The translations under genes and the position numbers were made by a program. From Hypnocyclicus thermotrophus (GTDB lineage Bacteria > Fusobacteriota > Fusobacteriia > Fusobacteriales > Fusobacteriaceae), in contig NZ_SOBG01000004.1 of NCBI RefSeq assembly GCF_004365575.1, positions 186,001-250,000 on the forward strand: a stretch of 64,000 nucleotides of DNA, in the 5' to 3' direction. The notes under the pieces were generated by a model. The model did not search any database. It was not told where the DNA came from and worked only from the letters and a program-made list of their open reading frames with translations. Positions 55,210 through 64,000 of this stretch are shown one piece after another; positions within the stretch are counted from its first letter, which is position 1; every line of letters begins with the position of its first letter.

Positions 55210-55900
55210 TAGATAATCCTCCAAATCTTCGTTCTCTTTTCATATAATCTAAAATAGCTATTCTAAATTCTTTTATACTAAAATCAGGCCATAGTGTATT
55301 AGTTATATAAAACTCAGAATATGCTATCTCCCATAATAAAAAATTACTTATTCTAAATTCACCACTTGTTCTTATAACTAATTCTGGATCAGGAAGTTCA
55401 GGACCACCATAAAGTTTTTTTTGGATGTCCTCTTCTGTTATCTTTTCTTTTTTTTCTAATAATAATTTATTTACAGCATCTATTATTTCTTGTCTTCCAC
55501 CATAATTAAATGCAATATTAAGTGTTATACCATCATTTTTATCTAAAAATTCCACTGTCTCATCCATTAATTTTAATACATCTTTAGATACATTATCTCT
55601 TCTACCTAAAAATTTTAATTTTACATTATTTTTATTTAAATCTTTTCTTTCTTTTTTTAAATATTCTTTTAATAAAAACATAAGTCCTTTTACTTCATCT
55701 TCAGGTCTTTTCCAATTTTCAGTTGAAAATGCATATAAAGTAAGATATTTTATTCCTAATTCTTTTGCTTCAATTAATATATTTTTTATTACTTTCATAC
55801 CTGCCTTATGTCCAAAAATCCTTGGTTGTCCTTTAGATTTTGCCCATCTTCCATTCCCATCCATTATTATAGCTATATGTTTTGGTACTTTTTTATTCAT
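55199..55900 (-). CDS. uppS: Isoprenyl (undecaprenyl) diphosphate synthase
   Basis: 233 residues, cis-prenyltransferase making the C55 lipid carrier for murein and O-antigen. The N-terminal IAIIMDGNGRWAKSKG carries the catalytic Asp, and FSTENWKRP, FNYGGRQEI and DLVIRTSGE-like LVIRTSGEFRISNFLLWE follow, all diagnostic. It heads the envelope-lipid gene run, with a good ribosome site (GAGGATAA) before its ATG. Confidence 0.95.
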   Translation of the reverse strand: MNKKVPKHIAIIMDGNGRWAKSKGQPRIFGHKAGMKVIKNILIEAKELGIKYLTLYAFSTENWKRPEDEVKGLMFLLKEYLKKERKDLNKNNVKLKFLGRRDNVSKDVLKLMDETVEFLDKNDGITLNIAFNYGGRQEIIDAVNKLLLEKKEKITEEDIQKKLYGGPELPDPELVIRTSGEFRISNFLLWEIAYSEFYITNTLWPDFSIKEFRIAILDYMKRERRFGGLSNDK

Positions 55901-56002
55901 TTATCCTCACCTAGTCTTTTTTATTTCACTAGCTATTTTACCATAATTATATTATTTTTTCTACTATAATTAATTTTTAATAACTTTAAAATAAATAGTT
56001 TC

Positions 56003-56041
56003 AAAAAAAATAAAGCTGTTGAATTACTCAACAGCTTTATT
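56003..56041 (-). terminator. Terminator of the alpha ribosomal operon
   Basis: An eleven-pair stem AAAGCTGTTGA with TCAACAGCTTT, and T-rich sequence after it on the minus strand, nine bases past the rplQ stop. Confidence 0.85.
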
Positions 56042-56049
56042 TTAAAATT

Positions 56050-56403
56050 TTATTTTACTAATTCTATTATAGCTAATTCCGCTGAATCTCCTCTTCTTAC
56101 ACCAGTTTTTAATATTCTAGTGTAACCTCCGTTTCTTTCAGCATATTTTGGAGCTATATCAGAAAATAATTTAGCAACTACAGCATCATCTCTTAAAAAT
56201 GCAAATGCTCTTCTTCTTGCTGCTAAATCTCCTTTTTTTCCTAAAGTAATCATTCTTTCAGCAAATTTTCTCAATTCTTTTGCTCTTGTTACAGTAGTTT
56301 CTATTCTCTCTTCTCTAAGTAAAGAAATAGTTAGATTCATCATCATAGCTTTTCTATGATCAGCTCTTCTACCTAATTTTCTATATGACATATTATGACG
56401 CAT
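56050..56403 (-). CDS. rplQ: 50S ribosomal protein L17
   Basis: 117 residues: [24 protein letters not shown] and [15 protein letters not shown] are the L17 family marks. It lies at the polypeptide exit region of the large subunit. Last gene of the alpha operon after rpoA, followed by a strong terminator. ATG follows GAGGAGG-rich sequence. Highly basic, as expected. Confidence 0.96.
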   Translation of the reverse strand: MRHNMSYRKLGRRADHRKAMMMNLTISLLREERIETTVTRAKELRKFAERMITLGKKGDLAARRRAFAFLRDDAVVAKLFSDIAPKYAERNGGYTRILKTGVRRGDSAELAIIELVK

Positions 56404-56426
56404 TTAAAGCCTAACCTCCTCTTTCA

Positions 56427-57395
56427 CTAATCTGCAGAATTAGCAGTTAGATCATAACCTAATTCTTTCATTTTTTCGATTATTTCATCTAAAGATTTTC
56501 TTCCAAGATTTTTTATTTTTAATAATTCATTTAATCCTAAGTTAGATAATTCTCCAACTGATTCAATTCCTGCTTTTTTTAAACAGTTATATGATCTAAC
56601 AGTTAAATCTAACTCATCTATTTTCATATTTATTCTTTCATCTATTTCTTCTTCTACTACATCTTCTTCTATATCTATAGGCTCTCTTAAATGCTCCATT
56701 TTATTTCCAATATCAAGTAAAGAATTAAAATGCATCTCTAAAAGCTCTACAGCATAAGATATAGCATCTTTTGTATCTACACTTCCATCAGTTTCAACAG
56801 TAAGTGTTAATTTATCAAAGTCAGTCATTCTACCAACCATTGTATCTTCAATTTTATAACTTACTTTTCTAATAGGAGTATAAATAGCATCAACTGCTAT
56901 ATAATCTATAGGCCATCCTGTTCTATCAATATCCTCTGCTACTACAAAGCCTTCTCCAGTATCAACTAAAAATTCTATGTTTAATTCTCTATCAGTAGTA
57001 ATAGTAGCTATCACTTGATCAGGATTAATTATTTCGATTTCAGGATCAGGCAAAATATCCGCTCCAGTTACTACTTTTGGTCCTTTTACATTAAGAACCA
57101 TTCTTTTTTCACCTGGAGTGTCAGTTTTTATTACTAACTCTTTTATATTTAAAATAATATCTGTTACAGCTTCTTTAATTCCATCAACAGCTGAAAACTC
57201 ATTTAATACTCCATCAATTCTAACAGCTTTTACTGCAGAACCAGGAATAGATGATAATAACACTCTTCTAAGTGCATTACCTACTGTGTTTCCATATCCT
57301 CTATATAATGGTTCTACAACATATTTTGTTATAAATTTATTTTCAACTATTTCTGTAACATTAATATTATTTGCTATTTTTTCTATTTTTAACAT
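56427..57395 (-). CDS. rpoA: RNA polymerase alpha subunit
   Basis: 322 residues. The N-terminal assembly domain (1-230) has EPLYRGYGNTVGNALRRVLL, and the C-terminal domain (250-315) binds DNA and activators (LTVRSYNCLKKAGIESVGEL, IKNLGRKSLDEI). It dimerises to scaffold the polymerase. It lies between rpsD and rplQ as in most bacteria. ATG at 57395. Confidence 0.97.
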   Translation of the reverse strand: MLKIEKIANNINVTEIVENKFITKYVVEPLYRGYGNTVGNALRRVLLSSIPGSAVKAVRIDGVLNEFSAVDGIKEAVTDIILNIKELVIKTDTPGEKRMVLNVKGPKVVTGADILPDPEIEIINPDQVIATITTDRELNIEFLVDTGEGFVVAEDIDRTGWPIDYIAVDAIYTPIRKVSYKIEDTMVGRMTDFDKLTLTVETDGSVDTKDAISYAVELLEMHFNSLLDIGNKMEHLREPIDIEEDVVEEEIDERINMKIDELDLTVRSYNCLKKAGIESVGELSNLGLNELLKIKNLGRKSLDEIIEKMKELGYDLTANSAD

Positions 57396-57440
57396 ATCTT
57401 CAACTCCCTTTGGATTTTAAAAGGATAGAACACTAGCTTA

Positions 57441-58028
57441 TTATCTAGAGTAAAATTCAACTATTAACGCTTCATTGATTTCAAAATCTAAAGCATCTCT
57501 ATTAGGATTTTGTAATACTTTTCCTGCAAAATTAGCTTTGTCTAAATCTAACCATGAAGGTACTCTTACTGCTTCTACTGCTTCTTTTACAAACTCAATG
57601 TTTCTTGAAGCTTCAGAAAGAGATACAACATCTCCAACTTTTACTCTATATGAAGCAATATTTACTTTTCTTCCATTTACTAAAACATGACCATGAGAAA
57701 CTATTTGTCTAGCTTGTCTTCTAGTTTTAGCAAATCCTAATCTAAATACTACATTATCTAATCTTCTTTCTAAATATTGAAGTAATAATTCACCTGTTAC
57801 TCCTTCTCTTCTTGTAGCTTCTTTATATAATTTATAAAACTGTTTTTCCATTACTCCATATATAAATTTAGCTTTTTGTTTCTCTCTTAACTGAACAGCA
57901 TATTCAGTAGGTTTTTGATTTGCATTTGGTCTAGGACCTCTATTTGATTTTTTATTTACACCTAAAACAATAGGATCTATTCCAAGCGCTCTACATCTTT
58001 TTATTATAGGCTGTCTATTTCTTGCCAC
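57441..58028 (-). CDS. rpsD: 30S ribosomal protein S4
   Basis: 195 residues of the zinc-free form (only a single Cys in the N-terminal part). The S4 RNA-binding domain is near 90-150: ERRLDNVVFRLGFAKTRRQARQ and HGHVLVNGRKVNI. S4 starts small-subunit assembly and in some bacteria represses the alpha operon. The start codon is GTG at 58028 after AGGAAAAAC, one of several non-ATG starts in this operon. Confidence 0.96.
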   Translation of the reverse strand: MARNRQPIIKRCRALGIDPIVLGVNKKSNRGPRPNANQKPTEYAVQLREKQKAKFIYGVMEKQFYKLYKEATRREGVTGELLLQYLERRLDNVVFRLGFAKTRRQARQIVSHGHVLVNGRKVNIASYRVKVGDVVSLSEASRNIEFVKEAVEAVRVPSWLDLDKANFAGKVLQNPNRDALDFEINEALIVEFYSR

Positions 58029-58078
58029 TTTGTTTTTCCTCCCTTATTTACAAAAATTACAACAACAATTAGATAATA

Positions 58079-58468
58079 CTACACTCTTCTTCTTTTTGGT
58101 GGTCTACAACCATTATGAGGTACAGGTGTAACATCAACTATTTTAGTTACTTCAAGCCCTGCAGCTTGTAGTGATCTTATTGTAGATTCTCTTCCTGAAC
58201 CAGGACCTTTTACTCTAACTTCTACTTTTTTCATCCCATTTTCTACAGCTACTTGTGCCGCTTGTTCAGCAGCTATTTGCGCAGCAAATGGAGTTCCTTT
58301 TTTAGTTCCTTTAAATCCTGATGTACCTCCAGATTTCCATGACACAACGTTTCCTTCTGTGTCTGTAATAGCTATAATAGTATTATTAAAACTAGAATGT
58401 ATATACGCAATTCCAACTGGAATATTTTTTAATTTTTTCTTTTTACTTGTTACTCTTTTTTTAGCCAA
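58079..58468 (-). CDS. rpsK: 30S ribosomal protein S11
   Basis: 129 residues with the family marks [16 protein letters not shown] and [15 protein letters not shown], ending [14 protein letters not shown]11 lies on the small-subunit platform. The start is TTG at 58468, eight bases after GGAGG; no in-frame ATG precedes the conserved part. Between rpsM and rpsD. Confidence 0.96.
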   Translation of the reverse strand: MAKKRVTSKKKKLKNIPVGIAYIHSSFNNTIIAITDTEGNVVSWKSGGTSGFKGTKKGTPFAAQIAAEQAAQVAVENGMKKVEVRVKGPGSGRESTIRSLQAAGLEVTKIVDVTPVPHNGCRPPKRRRV

Positions 58469-58508
58469 AACAGCTACCTCCTTAATATAAAATTACACAA
58501 CAATAAGT

Positions 58509-58871
58509 TTATTTTTTCTTAGAAACTAGCTTTTTAGGTCCTTTTCTTGTTCTAGCATTAGTTTTTGACTTTTGTCCTCTTACTGGAAGATTCATTCTAT
58601 GTCTAAGACCTCTATAACATCTAATATCTAATAATCTTTTTATATTTAATCTAATCTCTTTTCTTAAGTCACCTTCAACTTTTATTCCATCAATTATAGC
58701 TCTTATTTTATTTACTTCTTCTTCTGTTAAATCTTTAACTCTTGTATCAGGGTTTATTCCAGCTTCTGCTAGTATTTGTTGAGAAGTTGGTTTTCCGATT
58801 CCGTAAATATAAGTTAATGCTATTACAACTCTTTTATTTCTAGGAATATCTACTCCTGCTATTCTTGCCAA
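58509..58871 (-). CDS. rpsM: 30S ribosomal protein S13
   Basis: 120 residues, beginning [14 protein letters not shown], with [30 protein letters not shown] and [10 protein letters not shown], as expected. S13 sits in the small-subunit head and contacts P-site tRNA and the B1 bridges. The start codon is TTG at 58871, eight bases after GGAGG. It follows a candidate promoter at 58915-58943. Confidence 0.96.
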   Translation of the reverse strand: MARIAGVDIPRNKRVVIALTYIYGIGKPTSQQILAEAGINPDTRVKDLTEEEVNKIRAIIDGIKVEGDLRKEIRLNIKRLLDIRCYRGLRHRMNLPVRGQKSKTNARTRKGPKKLVSKKK

Positions 58872-58914
58872 CTTAATTTCCTCCTTAAATATTAAAATCT
58901 ATATATCCGTCAGT

Positions 58915-58943
58915 AATATAAACCGACTAAATACTTTCTTCAA
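58915..58943 (-). promoter_or_regulatory. Internal promoter before rpsM
   Basis: TTGAAG at 58938-58943, 17 bases, TATATT at 58915-58920 on the minus strand, in the 134-base gap between rpmJ and rpsM. It would give separate transcription of the alpha operon part. Confidence 0.55.
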
Positions 58944-59005
58944 CATGCATCTAAAAATATTTTAGATTAAAAAGCTCTACAGCTAAACATGTCTTTACAG
59001 CAAAA

Positions 59006-59119
59006 CTATCCTTGAACTTGTTTGTGCTTAGGATTTTCACATATAACTCTTATTTTTCCGTGTCTTTTTATTACTTTGCATTTATCACAGATTGGTTTCA
59101 CTGATGCTTTTACTTTCAT
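59006..59119 (-). CDS. rpmJ: 50S ribosomal protein L36
   Basis: A 37-residue zinc-type protein, [14 protein letters not shown] at the start, with a zinc knuckle from CDKC, a later Cys in [11 protein letters not shown] and a His. ATG at 59119 follows GGAGGGAGG-like sequence. It lies 18 bases after infA, its usual neighbour. Confidence 0.96.
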   Translation of the reverse strand: MKVKASVKPICDKCKVIKRHGKIRVICENPKHKQVQG

Positions 59120-59137
59120 TACTCCTCCCTCCTTTTC

Positions 59138-59356
59138 TTATTTTTTTCTATATACTATTCTTCCTCTAGAAAGATCATATGGAGATATTTGCACTGTTAC
59201 TTTATCTCCTGGAAGTATTTTGATATAGTTCATTCTCATTTTACCTGAAATGTGAGCAAGTATTACATGTCCATTTTCTAATTCTACTTTAAACATTGCA
59301 TTTGGTAAAGCTTCTAATATTTTACCTTCTAATTCAATTACATCTTCTTTTGCCAT
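59138..59356 (-). CDS. infA: Translation initiation factor IF-1
   Basis: 72 residues, an OB-fold protein that occupies the ribosomal A site during initiation. The sequence [19 protein letters not shown], then [19 protein letters not shown] and [13 protein letters not shown], is canonical. ATG at 59356 follows AGAGGTGG. A candidate promoter lies in the 92-base gap after map. Confidence 0.97.
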   Translation of the reverse strand: MAKEDVIELEGKILEALPNAMFKVELENGHVILAHISGKMRMNYIKILPGDKVTVQISPYDLSRGRIVYRKK

Positions 59357-59388
59357 TTTTATTCCACCTCTTTTTAAAGCGTCATTTC

Positions 59389-59417
59389 ATAATATCATAA
59401 TTCATTCAAAAAGTCTA
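59389..59417 (-). promoter_or_regulatory. Candidate promoter before infA
   Basis: TAGACT at 59412-59417, 17 bases, TATTAT at 59389-59394 on the minus strand. The -35 is only a four-of-six match. Confidence 0.35.
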
Positions 59418-59448
59418 CTCTTTTTTGTTGATTTTTTTAAGTTTCGAC

Positions 59449-60219
59449 TTAATCTAATTCACTTAAGATTACCGCTTTCCCGCCAATTATTGCAACTGAA
59501 TGCTCAAAATGTGCACTTCTTTTTCTATCTTTTGTTACAGCTGTCCAACCATCTGATAATAATTCAACTTTATAAGTTCCTACATTTACCATAGGTTCAA
59601 TTGCTAAAACCATTCCATTCTCTATTTTTATACCTCTACCTTTTCTACCATAATTTGGTATCATAGGTTCTTCATGCATTTTAATTCCTACACCATGTCC
59701 ACAAAAATCTCTTACAACAGAAAAACCATTTTTTTCTACGTACTTTTGGACTGCATTTCCCATATCCCCTAATCTTTTCCCAACTACAAGATTTTCTATA
59801 GCAATTTCTCTAGCTTTTTCTGTTACTTTCAATAATTTTTTACTTTCTTCATCAATTTCGCCAACTGGATATGTTATTGCACTATCACCAATATACCCAT
59901 TTAAATTTGTAACTACATCTATACTTACAATATCACCATCTTTTAAAATTATATCTTTTGATGGAATACCATGTACAACTGCTTCATTTACAGATATACA
60001 ACTTACTGCTGGATATGGATTCCCGTATTCTTTTCCATATCCCTTTGATTCACCAGTAGCATTATTAGAAAGTAAATAATCTTCTATTATTTTATCTATT
60101 TCATAAGTAGATATCCCTGATTTTATATACTTTGGTAAAACTTCTTTATATAATTTTGCTATAAGCTGATTTGCTTCTTTAATTTTTTTTATCTCTTCTA
60201 TACTTTTTATAATTACCAT
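59449..60219 (-). CDS. map: Methionine aminopeptidase, type I
   Basis: 256 residues; removes the N-terminal Met from new proteins. Metal ligands appear in SIDVVTNLNGYIGDSA (two Asp), FCGHGVGIKMHEEP (His), and IEPMV plus the C-terminal EHSVAI (two Glu). It lies between adk and infA, as in many bacteria. ATG at 60219, 11 bases after the adk stop. Confidence 0.96.
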   Translation of the reverse strand: MVIIKSIEEIKKIKEANQLIAKLYKEVLPKYIKSGISTYEIDKIIEDYLLSNNATGESKGYGKEYGNPYPAVSCISVNEAVVHGIPSKDIILKDGDIVSIDVVTNLNGYIGDSAITYPVGEIDEESKKLLKVTEKAREIAIENLVVGKRLGDMGNAVQKYVEKNGFSVVRDFCGHGVGIKMHEEPMIPNYGRKGRGIKIENGMVLAIEPMVNVGTYKVELLSDGWTAVTKDRKRSAHFEHSVAIIGGKAVILSELD

Positions 60220-60230
60220 ATAATTCCTTT

Positions 60231-60857
60231 CTAATTTAAAACAGCTATAATGTCTTTAGTTACTTCATTCACAGTTTTAGTTCCATCTATTTCTACAAGT
60301 ATTCCTTTGTTTTTATAAAAATCAAATAAAGGCGCTGTTTGATTATGATATGCATCTAGCCTCTTTTTAACAGTTTCTTCTGTATCATCTGCTCTTTGAT
60401 AAAGGTCTTCTTCTTTTTCATCTACTGGAGGATTAAATTTAATATGATATATTTTTCCTGTAGATTTAGATACTCTTCTTCCTGTTATTCTTTCAATTAT
60501 ATCTTCATCTGGTACATTAAGCGAAATCACTTTATCTAAAGATATATTTAATTCTTTTAATAACTCTTCTAAAGCTTCTGCTTGAGGAATAGTTCTAGGA
60601 AACCCATCTAAAATAAAACCACTTTTACAATCTTCTTCTTTTAATCTATCCTTTATTATTCCTATTATTATATTGTCTGGTACCAATTTGCCATCATCCA
60701 TATATCTTTTAGCTTCTTTTCCCATTTCTGTTTCATTTTTTACAGCTTCTCTCAAAATATCTCCTGTAGAAATTTGAGGTATTCCATATTTTTCTATTAA
60801 AAATTTTGCTTGAGTTCCTTTTCCTGCTCCAGGTGCGCCAAATAACATTAAATTCAT
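60231..60857 (-). CDS. adk: Adenylate kinase
   Basis: 208 residues; interconverts AMP, ATP and ADP. The P-loop [14 protein letters not shown] is at the N-terminus, followed by [23 protein letters not shown] and [16 protein letters not shown]. The lid lacks the four zinc cysteines found in some Gram-positive enzymes. It lies after secY, separated from it by two strong hairpins. Confidence 0.96.
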   Translation of the reverse strand: MNLMLFGAPGAGKGTQAKFLIEKYGIPQISTGDILREAVKNETEMGKEAKRYMDDGKLVPDNIIIGIIKDRLKEEDCKSGFILDGFPRTIPQAEALEELLKELNISLDKVISLNVPDEDIIERITGRRVSKSTGKIYHIKFNPPVDEKEEDLYQRADDTEETVKKRLDAYHNQTAPLFDFYKNKGILVEIDGTKTVNEVTKDIIAVLN

Positions 60858-60895
60858 TTTTTTTCACTCCTTAAAATTAATCTATATATACAAAT

Positions 60896-60958
60896 GGGAG
60901 AATCCAAATTCTCCCTTTTATTAAAATTTAAGAACTGAGGCTTAAATAATTAAGCCTC
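60896..60958. other. Two strong hairpins between secY and adk
   Basis: GGGAGAAT with ATTCTCCC (60896-60915) and GAGGCTTAA with TTAAGCCTC (60937-60958), each with four-base loops. Neither has a proper T run on the minus strand, so they are poor minus-strand terminators; the first has a T run on the plus strand. They may set RNA ends or stability within the operon. Confidence 0.6.
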
Positions 60959-60979
60959 AAACCCTAAATAATAAAGTAT

Positions 60980-62263
60980 CTATTTTATAAATCCTTCATA
61001 ATTTCTCATTACTAATTGTGCATTAATTTGTTGAACTGTATCAAGCACAACTCCAACCATGATTATTACTCCAGTTCCACTAAACACTTGTGGAATTCCA
61101 GTAGCATTAGATACTAGAGTTGGTATTATAGCAATAATTGCTAAAAATAGAGCACTTACCCAAGTTATTCTAGTAACTATTTTTTCTAAATATTCAACTG
61201 TTTCATTTCCTGGTCTAATCCCAGGTATTGTTCCTCCACTTTGTTTTAAGTTATCTGCAACTTTTTCAGGATCAAACATCATCGCAGTATAAAAGAAAGC
61301 AAAAAACATTATAAGTATTGCATAAATTGTTAAATAAAACGGATGAGTATTAGTAAATATTCTACTTAATAATACATAACCAGGCATAGTTGATGGTAAT
61401 GCTTTTATTATCATTGTTGGTAAAACCATTAGTACTGAAGCAAATATTACAGGCATTATTCCCGCTACATTTACTTTAATTGGTAAATATGTGTTTTGTG
61501 CTACTACACTTTTCCCAACACTTCCTCTTCCTACGTATTGAATAGGTATTTTTCTTTGTCCTAATTGGAAAAGAACTATTACAGCTATTACTACAAACGA
61601 AAGTAATACTAGAAGTGCTAATAACGGAACTAAGTATTTACTTCCACTCATTTTTTGCACTGTACTTATTAATCCAGATGGTAATCTAGAAATAATATTT
61701 AAGAAAATAAGTTGTGACACTCCATTTCCTATTCCATATACACTTATTTGTTCTCCAAGCCACATTAAAAATACTGTACCTGCAGTAAGTGTAGTAATTG
61801 TATTTATTGAAAATGCAACTCCTGGTGTTGTAACTAATCCCATAGTTCCTAACCATACAGTTACACCTAAACCTTGAACAACTGCAATTACAATTGTTAA
61901 ATATCTAGTCCATTGTGTTATTTTTTGTCTACCAGCTTCCCCTTCTTTTCTAATATCATCTAATTTAGGAATAATAACTGCTAAAAGCTGCATTATAATC
62001 GAAGCATTAATATAAGGCATTACCCCTAAAGCAAATATAGACACCTTTGTAAAAGCTCCTCCAGAAAACATATTGATAAAACTAAGTAAATCATTTTGAG
62101 TTACCATGCTTTTAAGTCTATCTATATCTACACCAGGAGCAGGGATATGAGTCCCTACCCTAGCAATTAAAAACATTAATAAAGTGAAGAGGATTTTTTT
62201 TCTCAACTCAGGTAATTCATTAATACTCTTTAGCTTATTTTTAAATTTTTCCCATGAAGACAC
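60980..62263 (-). CDS. secY: Protein translocase subunit SecY
   Basis: About 427 residues with ten membrane segments; the channel subunit of the Sec translocon. Marks include GVMPYINASIIMQLL, GGTIPGIRPGNETVEYL and IPIQYVGR. The start is uncertain: GTG at 62263 lies eight bases after GAGAGG, whereas GTG at 62272, three codons earlier, overlaps it. I favour 62263. It lies between rplO and adk, the usual place. Confidence 0.95.
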   Translation of the reverse strand: MSSWEKFKNKLKSINELPELRKKILFTLLMFLIARVGTHIPAPGVDIDRLKSMVTQNDLLSFINMFSGGAFTKVSIFALGVMPYINASIIMQLLAVIIPKLDDIRKEGEAGRQKITQWTRYLTIVIAVVQGLGVTVWLGTMGLVTTPGVAFSINTITTLTAGTVFLMWLGEQISVYGIGNGVSQLIFLNIISRLPSGLISTVQKMSGSKYLVPLLALLVLLSFVVIAVIVLFQLGQRKIPIQYVGRGSVGKSVVAQNTYLPIKVNVAGIMPVIFASVLMVLPTMIIKALPSTMPGYVLLSRIFTNTHPFYLTIYAILIMFFAFFYTAMMFDPEKVADNLKQSGGTIPGIRPGNETVEYLEKIVTRITWVSALFLAIIAIIPTLVSNATGIPQVFSGTGVIIMVGVVLDTVQQINAQLVMRNYEGFIK

Positions 62264-62289
62264 CTGGCTCACCTCTCAAATTTTTTTGA

Positions 62290-62775
62290 TTATTTAGTTG
62301 CATTTTTAGCTACATCAGCAAAAGTTTTTATTTCGATTATTTCAACTTCTCCTCCAGCAGCTTCTATTTTATTTTTAGCTTCTTTTGACACTTTATGAGC
62401 TACAACTTTTAATTTTTTTGTTAGCTCGCCATTAGCTAATATTTTTATACCATCATTTAATTTTTTAACTATTCCTTTTTCTAATAAAACTTTAGGAGTA
62501 ACTGTATCTCCATCATTAAATGCGGCTTCTAATCTATTTAAATTTAAAACAGTATATACTTTTTTAAAGTAAAAATTTGAGAATCCTCTTTTAGGAACTC
62601 TTCTGATTAAAGGCATTTGTCCACCTTCAAAAGCAAATGGAATAGTAGCTCCTGCTCTTGATTTTTGTCCATTATGACCTTTACCAGCTGTTTTACCATT
62701 ACCAGATCCATTACCTCTACCAACTCTTTTTCTAGATTTTCTAGCATTAGCTGGTGATAATTCATTTAGTCTCAA
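62290..62775 (-). CDS. rplO: 50S ribosomal protein L15
   Basis: 161 residues, beginning [20 protein letters not shown] with the Gly-rich [14 protein letters not shown], and the C-terminal [13 protein letters not shown]15 is a late assembly protein of the large subunit. The start is TTG at 62775, with GAGGAGG inside the end of rpmD; the L15 family starts exactly here, so the TTG is well supported. Confidence 0.96.
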   Translation of the reverse strand: MRLNELSPANARKSRKRVGRGNGSGNGKTAGKGHNGQKSRAGATIPFAFEGGQMPLIRRVPKRGFSNFYFKKVYTVLNLNRLEAAFNDGDTVTPKVLLEKGIVKKLNDGIKILANGELTKKLKVVAHKVSKEAKNKIEAAGGEVEIIEIKTFADVAKNATK

Positions 62776-62778
62776 ATT

Positions 62779-62958
62779 TTACACCTCCTCTACTTCTAAT
62801 AAGTATGAAACTAATTTAACTTTTCCTTCTATATCAGGTGTTTTTTCATGCTCAACTATTTGATTAATTTTTCTTAATCCTAATGACTTAACAGTTGCTA
62901 CATGATTAGGTTTTCTACCACTTACGCTTTTTACAAGCTTTATTTTAAGCTTAGCCAT
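62779..62958 (-). CDS. rpmD: 50S ribosomal protein L30
   Basis: 59 residues: [32 protein letters not shown] and a C-terminal [11 protein letters not shown], as in bacterial L30. ATG at 62958 follows GGAGGGAA. Its last codons form the ribosome site of rplO, 3 bases on. Confidence 0.95.
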   Translation of the reverse strand: MAKLKIKLVKSVSGRKPNHVATVKSLGLRKINQIVEHEKTPDIEGKVKLVSYLLEVEEV

Positions 62959-62969
62959 TTGCTTCCCTC

Positions 62970-63467
62970 CTAGCTTAAGATATCTTTAACTTCTTTTCCT
63001 CTAAGTTTTGCTATTTGCTCAGCACTTCTTAAAGTTTTTAACCCTTCAATAGTTGCTCTAGCAACATTGTTTTTATTTTTAGATCCTCTTATTTTGGTAA
63101 GAATATCATGTACTCCAACAAGCTCTAATATTTCTCTTGCTGAAGAACCAGCAATTACTCCAGTCCCTTTTGTAGCAGGTTTTAATAAAATATTAGTCGC
63201 TCCAAATTTTCCAATTTGTTCATGAGGAATAGTTCCATTTTTTAATGCTACAGTTATCATATTTTTCTTTGCATTAGCTATTGCTTTTCTTATAGCATCA
63301 GGTACACCATTTGCTTTTCCAAGTCCTATACCTACTTTTCCATTTTCATCTCCAACAGCTGCTAATACAGAGAAAGAGATTGTTCTTCCTCCAGTAGTTG
63401 TTTTTGAAACTCTATTTATTCTTAATATTCTTTCTTTTAATTCAACATTATTATTATTTTTAGCCAA
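62970..63467 (-). CDS. rpsE: 30S ribosomal protein S5
   Basis: 165 residues with [35 protein letters not shown] and VRGSK-like [10 protein letters not shown] segments. S5 helps decoding accuracy; it lies between rplR and rpmD. The start is TTG at 63467, about ten bases after AAGGAGG. No upstream in-frame ATG is present. Confidence 0.96.
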   Translation of the reverse strand: MAKNNNNVELKERILRINRVSKTTTGGRTISFSVLAAVGDENGKVGIGLGKANGVPDAIRKAIANAKKNMITVALKNGTIPHEQIGKFGATNILLKPATKGTGVIAGSSAREILELVGVHDILTKIRGSKNKNNVARATIEGLKTLRSAEQIAKLRGKEVKDILS

Positions 63468-63486
63468 AGTCTCTCTTCCTCCTTCC

Positions 63487-63855
63487 TTAGAATTTTAGAC
63501 CAGCTTCTCTAGCTGCATCAGCTAAAGCTTTTACTTTTCCAGTATAGATGTATCCAGATCTATCGAATACAACTTCAGTTATTCCTTTTGCTAAAGCTCT
63601 TTCAGCAATTTTTTTACCTACAATTTTAGCAGCTTCAACATTTCCACCATTTGTTACTTCCGCTCTTAATTCTTTATCAATTGTAGAAGCTGAAACTAAA
63701 GTAACAGCGTTTACGTCATCTATTATTTGAGCAAATATATTTTTATTTGATCTATATAAAGACAGTCTTGGTTTAGAAGCCGTTCCATTTATTCTTTTTC
63801 TTATTTTTAAATGTTTTCTTCTTCTAACTTTTTGTCTATCTACTTTTTTAAACAA
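63487..63855 (-). CDS. rplR: 50S ribosomal protein L18
   Basis: 122 residues with [32 protein letters not shown] and the C-terminal [20 protein letters not shown], all typical; binds 5S rRNA. The start is TTG at 63855, eight bases after GGAGG. It follows rplF by 29 bases. Confidence 0.96.
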   Translation of the reverse strand: MFKKVDRQKVRRRKHLKIRKRINGTASKPRLSLYRSNKNIFAQIIDDVNAVTLVSASTIDKELRAEVTNGGNVEAAKIVGKKIAERALAKGITEVVFDRSGYIYTGKVKALADAAREAGLKF

Positions 63856-63884
63856 TCGACTTACCTCCTTTGCCTTATACTACT

Positions 63885-64000
63885 CTAAGCTTTTTTACCT
63901 TCTTTTCTTCTAATAATTTCATCAGAGTATTTAACACCTTTTCCTTTATAAGGTTCAGGAGCTCTTTTTGCTCTGATCTCAGCAGCAACTTGTCCTACTA
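63885..64000 (-). CDS. rplF: 50S ribosomal protein L6, C-terminal end, cut by window edge
   Basis: Only the last 38 codons are visible: [20 protein letters not shown] and [15 protein letters not shown], the standard L6 C-terminus, ending in TAG. The position before rplR fits the spc operon order. Confidence 0.95.
   Translation of the reverse strand, partial: VGQVAAEIRAKRAPEPYKGKGVKYSDEIIRRKEGKKA

Noticed and set aside
58872-59005. S4-binding alpha operon leader before rpsM, suggested by the gap and a small stem
   Set aside because: The stem overlaps a good promoter (TTGAAG, 17 bases, TATATT), which explains the gap more simply. No pseudoknot was evident.
1-64000. CRISPR array, prophage or defence island
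   Set aside because: No regularly spaced repeats, integrase, phage structural or cas-like genes were seen; the window is chromosomal housekeeping and envelope genes.

Overview
The window looks like the chromosome of a very AT-rich, anaerobic bacterium with a Gram-negative envelope. Supporting signs are two ADP-heptose transferases, a core-type sugar kinase, an O-antigen ligase-like protein and MsbA (so lipopolysaccharide), a rubredoxin/rubrerythrin/ferritin/superoxide reductase set under a PerR-like regulator, the MEP isoprenoid genes ispD and dxr, strong GGAGG ribosome sites and many TTG starts. Together these best fit Fusobacteriota. That placement is inference from gene content, because no 16S gene is present. 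I see no phage, insertion sequence or CRISPR array.

Layout. 1-10183 (minus): cysS-cysE, a nitrilase-family hydrolase, citramalate synthase, ispD, a PIN-TRAM membrane protein, an FtsA-like protein with a repeat tail, and mutS2. 10375-11810 (plus): rpmB and galE, the only plus-strand genes. 11856-22177 (minus): an LPS core and O-chain locus of two heptosyltransferases, a PAP2 phosphatase, a sugar kinase, several glycosyltransferases, a ligase-glycosyltransferase fusion and msbA. 22328-22496: tRNA-Met(CAT) and tRNA-Leu(TAA) behind a consensus promoter. 22560-25611: a membrane-anchored lytic transglycosylase and the oxidative-stress cluster. 25692-29405: a soluble histidine kinase and an unusual Hanks-type kinase in one operon. 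29491-41467: a GNAT gene, truA and the arginine/carbamoyl-phosphate operon argH-argG-argC-GNAT-argJ-carA-carB-argB. 41647-44245: a polar amino-acid ABC transporter with a long structured leader. 44351-49751: two related 5'-nucleotidase genes sharing a 1456-bp direct repeat. 50023-50393: duplicated ferredoxin genes. 50655-55900: uppS-cdsA-dxr-PAP2-tmk-rseP. 56050-64000: the distal part of the ribosomal spc and alpha operons, from rplF (cut by the window end) to rplQ.

How the genes work together. The argH-to-argB operon makes arginine and carbamoyl phosphate, and the transporter just upstream probably imports a related amino acid. Its roughly 330-nt leader holds a 20-codon reading frame and mutually exclusive antiterminator and terminator pairings, so it looks like an attenuator; upstream of that is a second structured segment I cannot assign to a known riboswitch class. 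The PerR-like gene has a candidate operator over its own -10 box and precedes the peroxide and superoxide defence genes. The LPS locus and msbA build and export the outer-leaflet lipid, while uppS, dxr and ispD supply the lipid carrier.

Most worth a second look: the transporter leader, the 1456-bp nucleotidase repeat with its double-enzyme lipoprotein, the kinase with a 130-residue insertion paired with an orphan histidine kinase, the ligase-glycosyltransferase fusion, and the high share of TTG/GTG starts in ribosomal protein genes.
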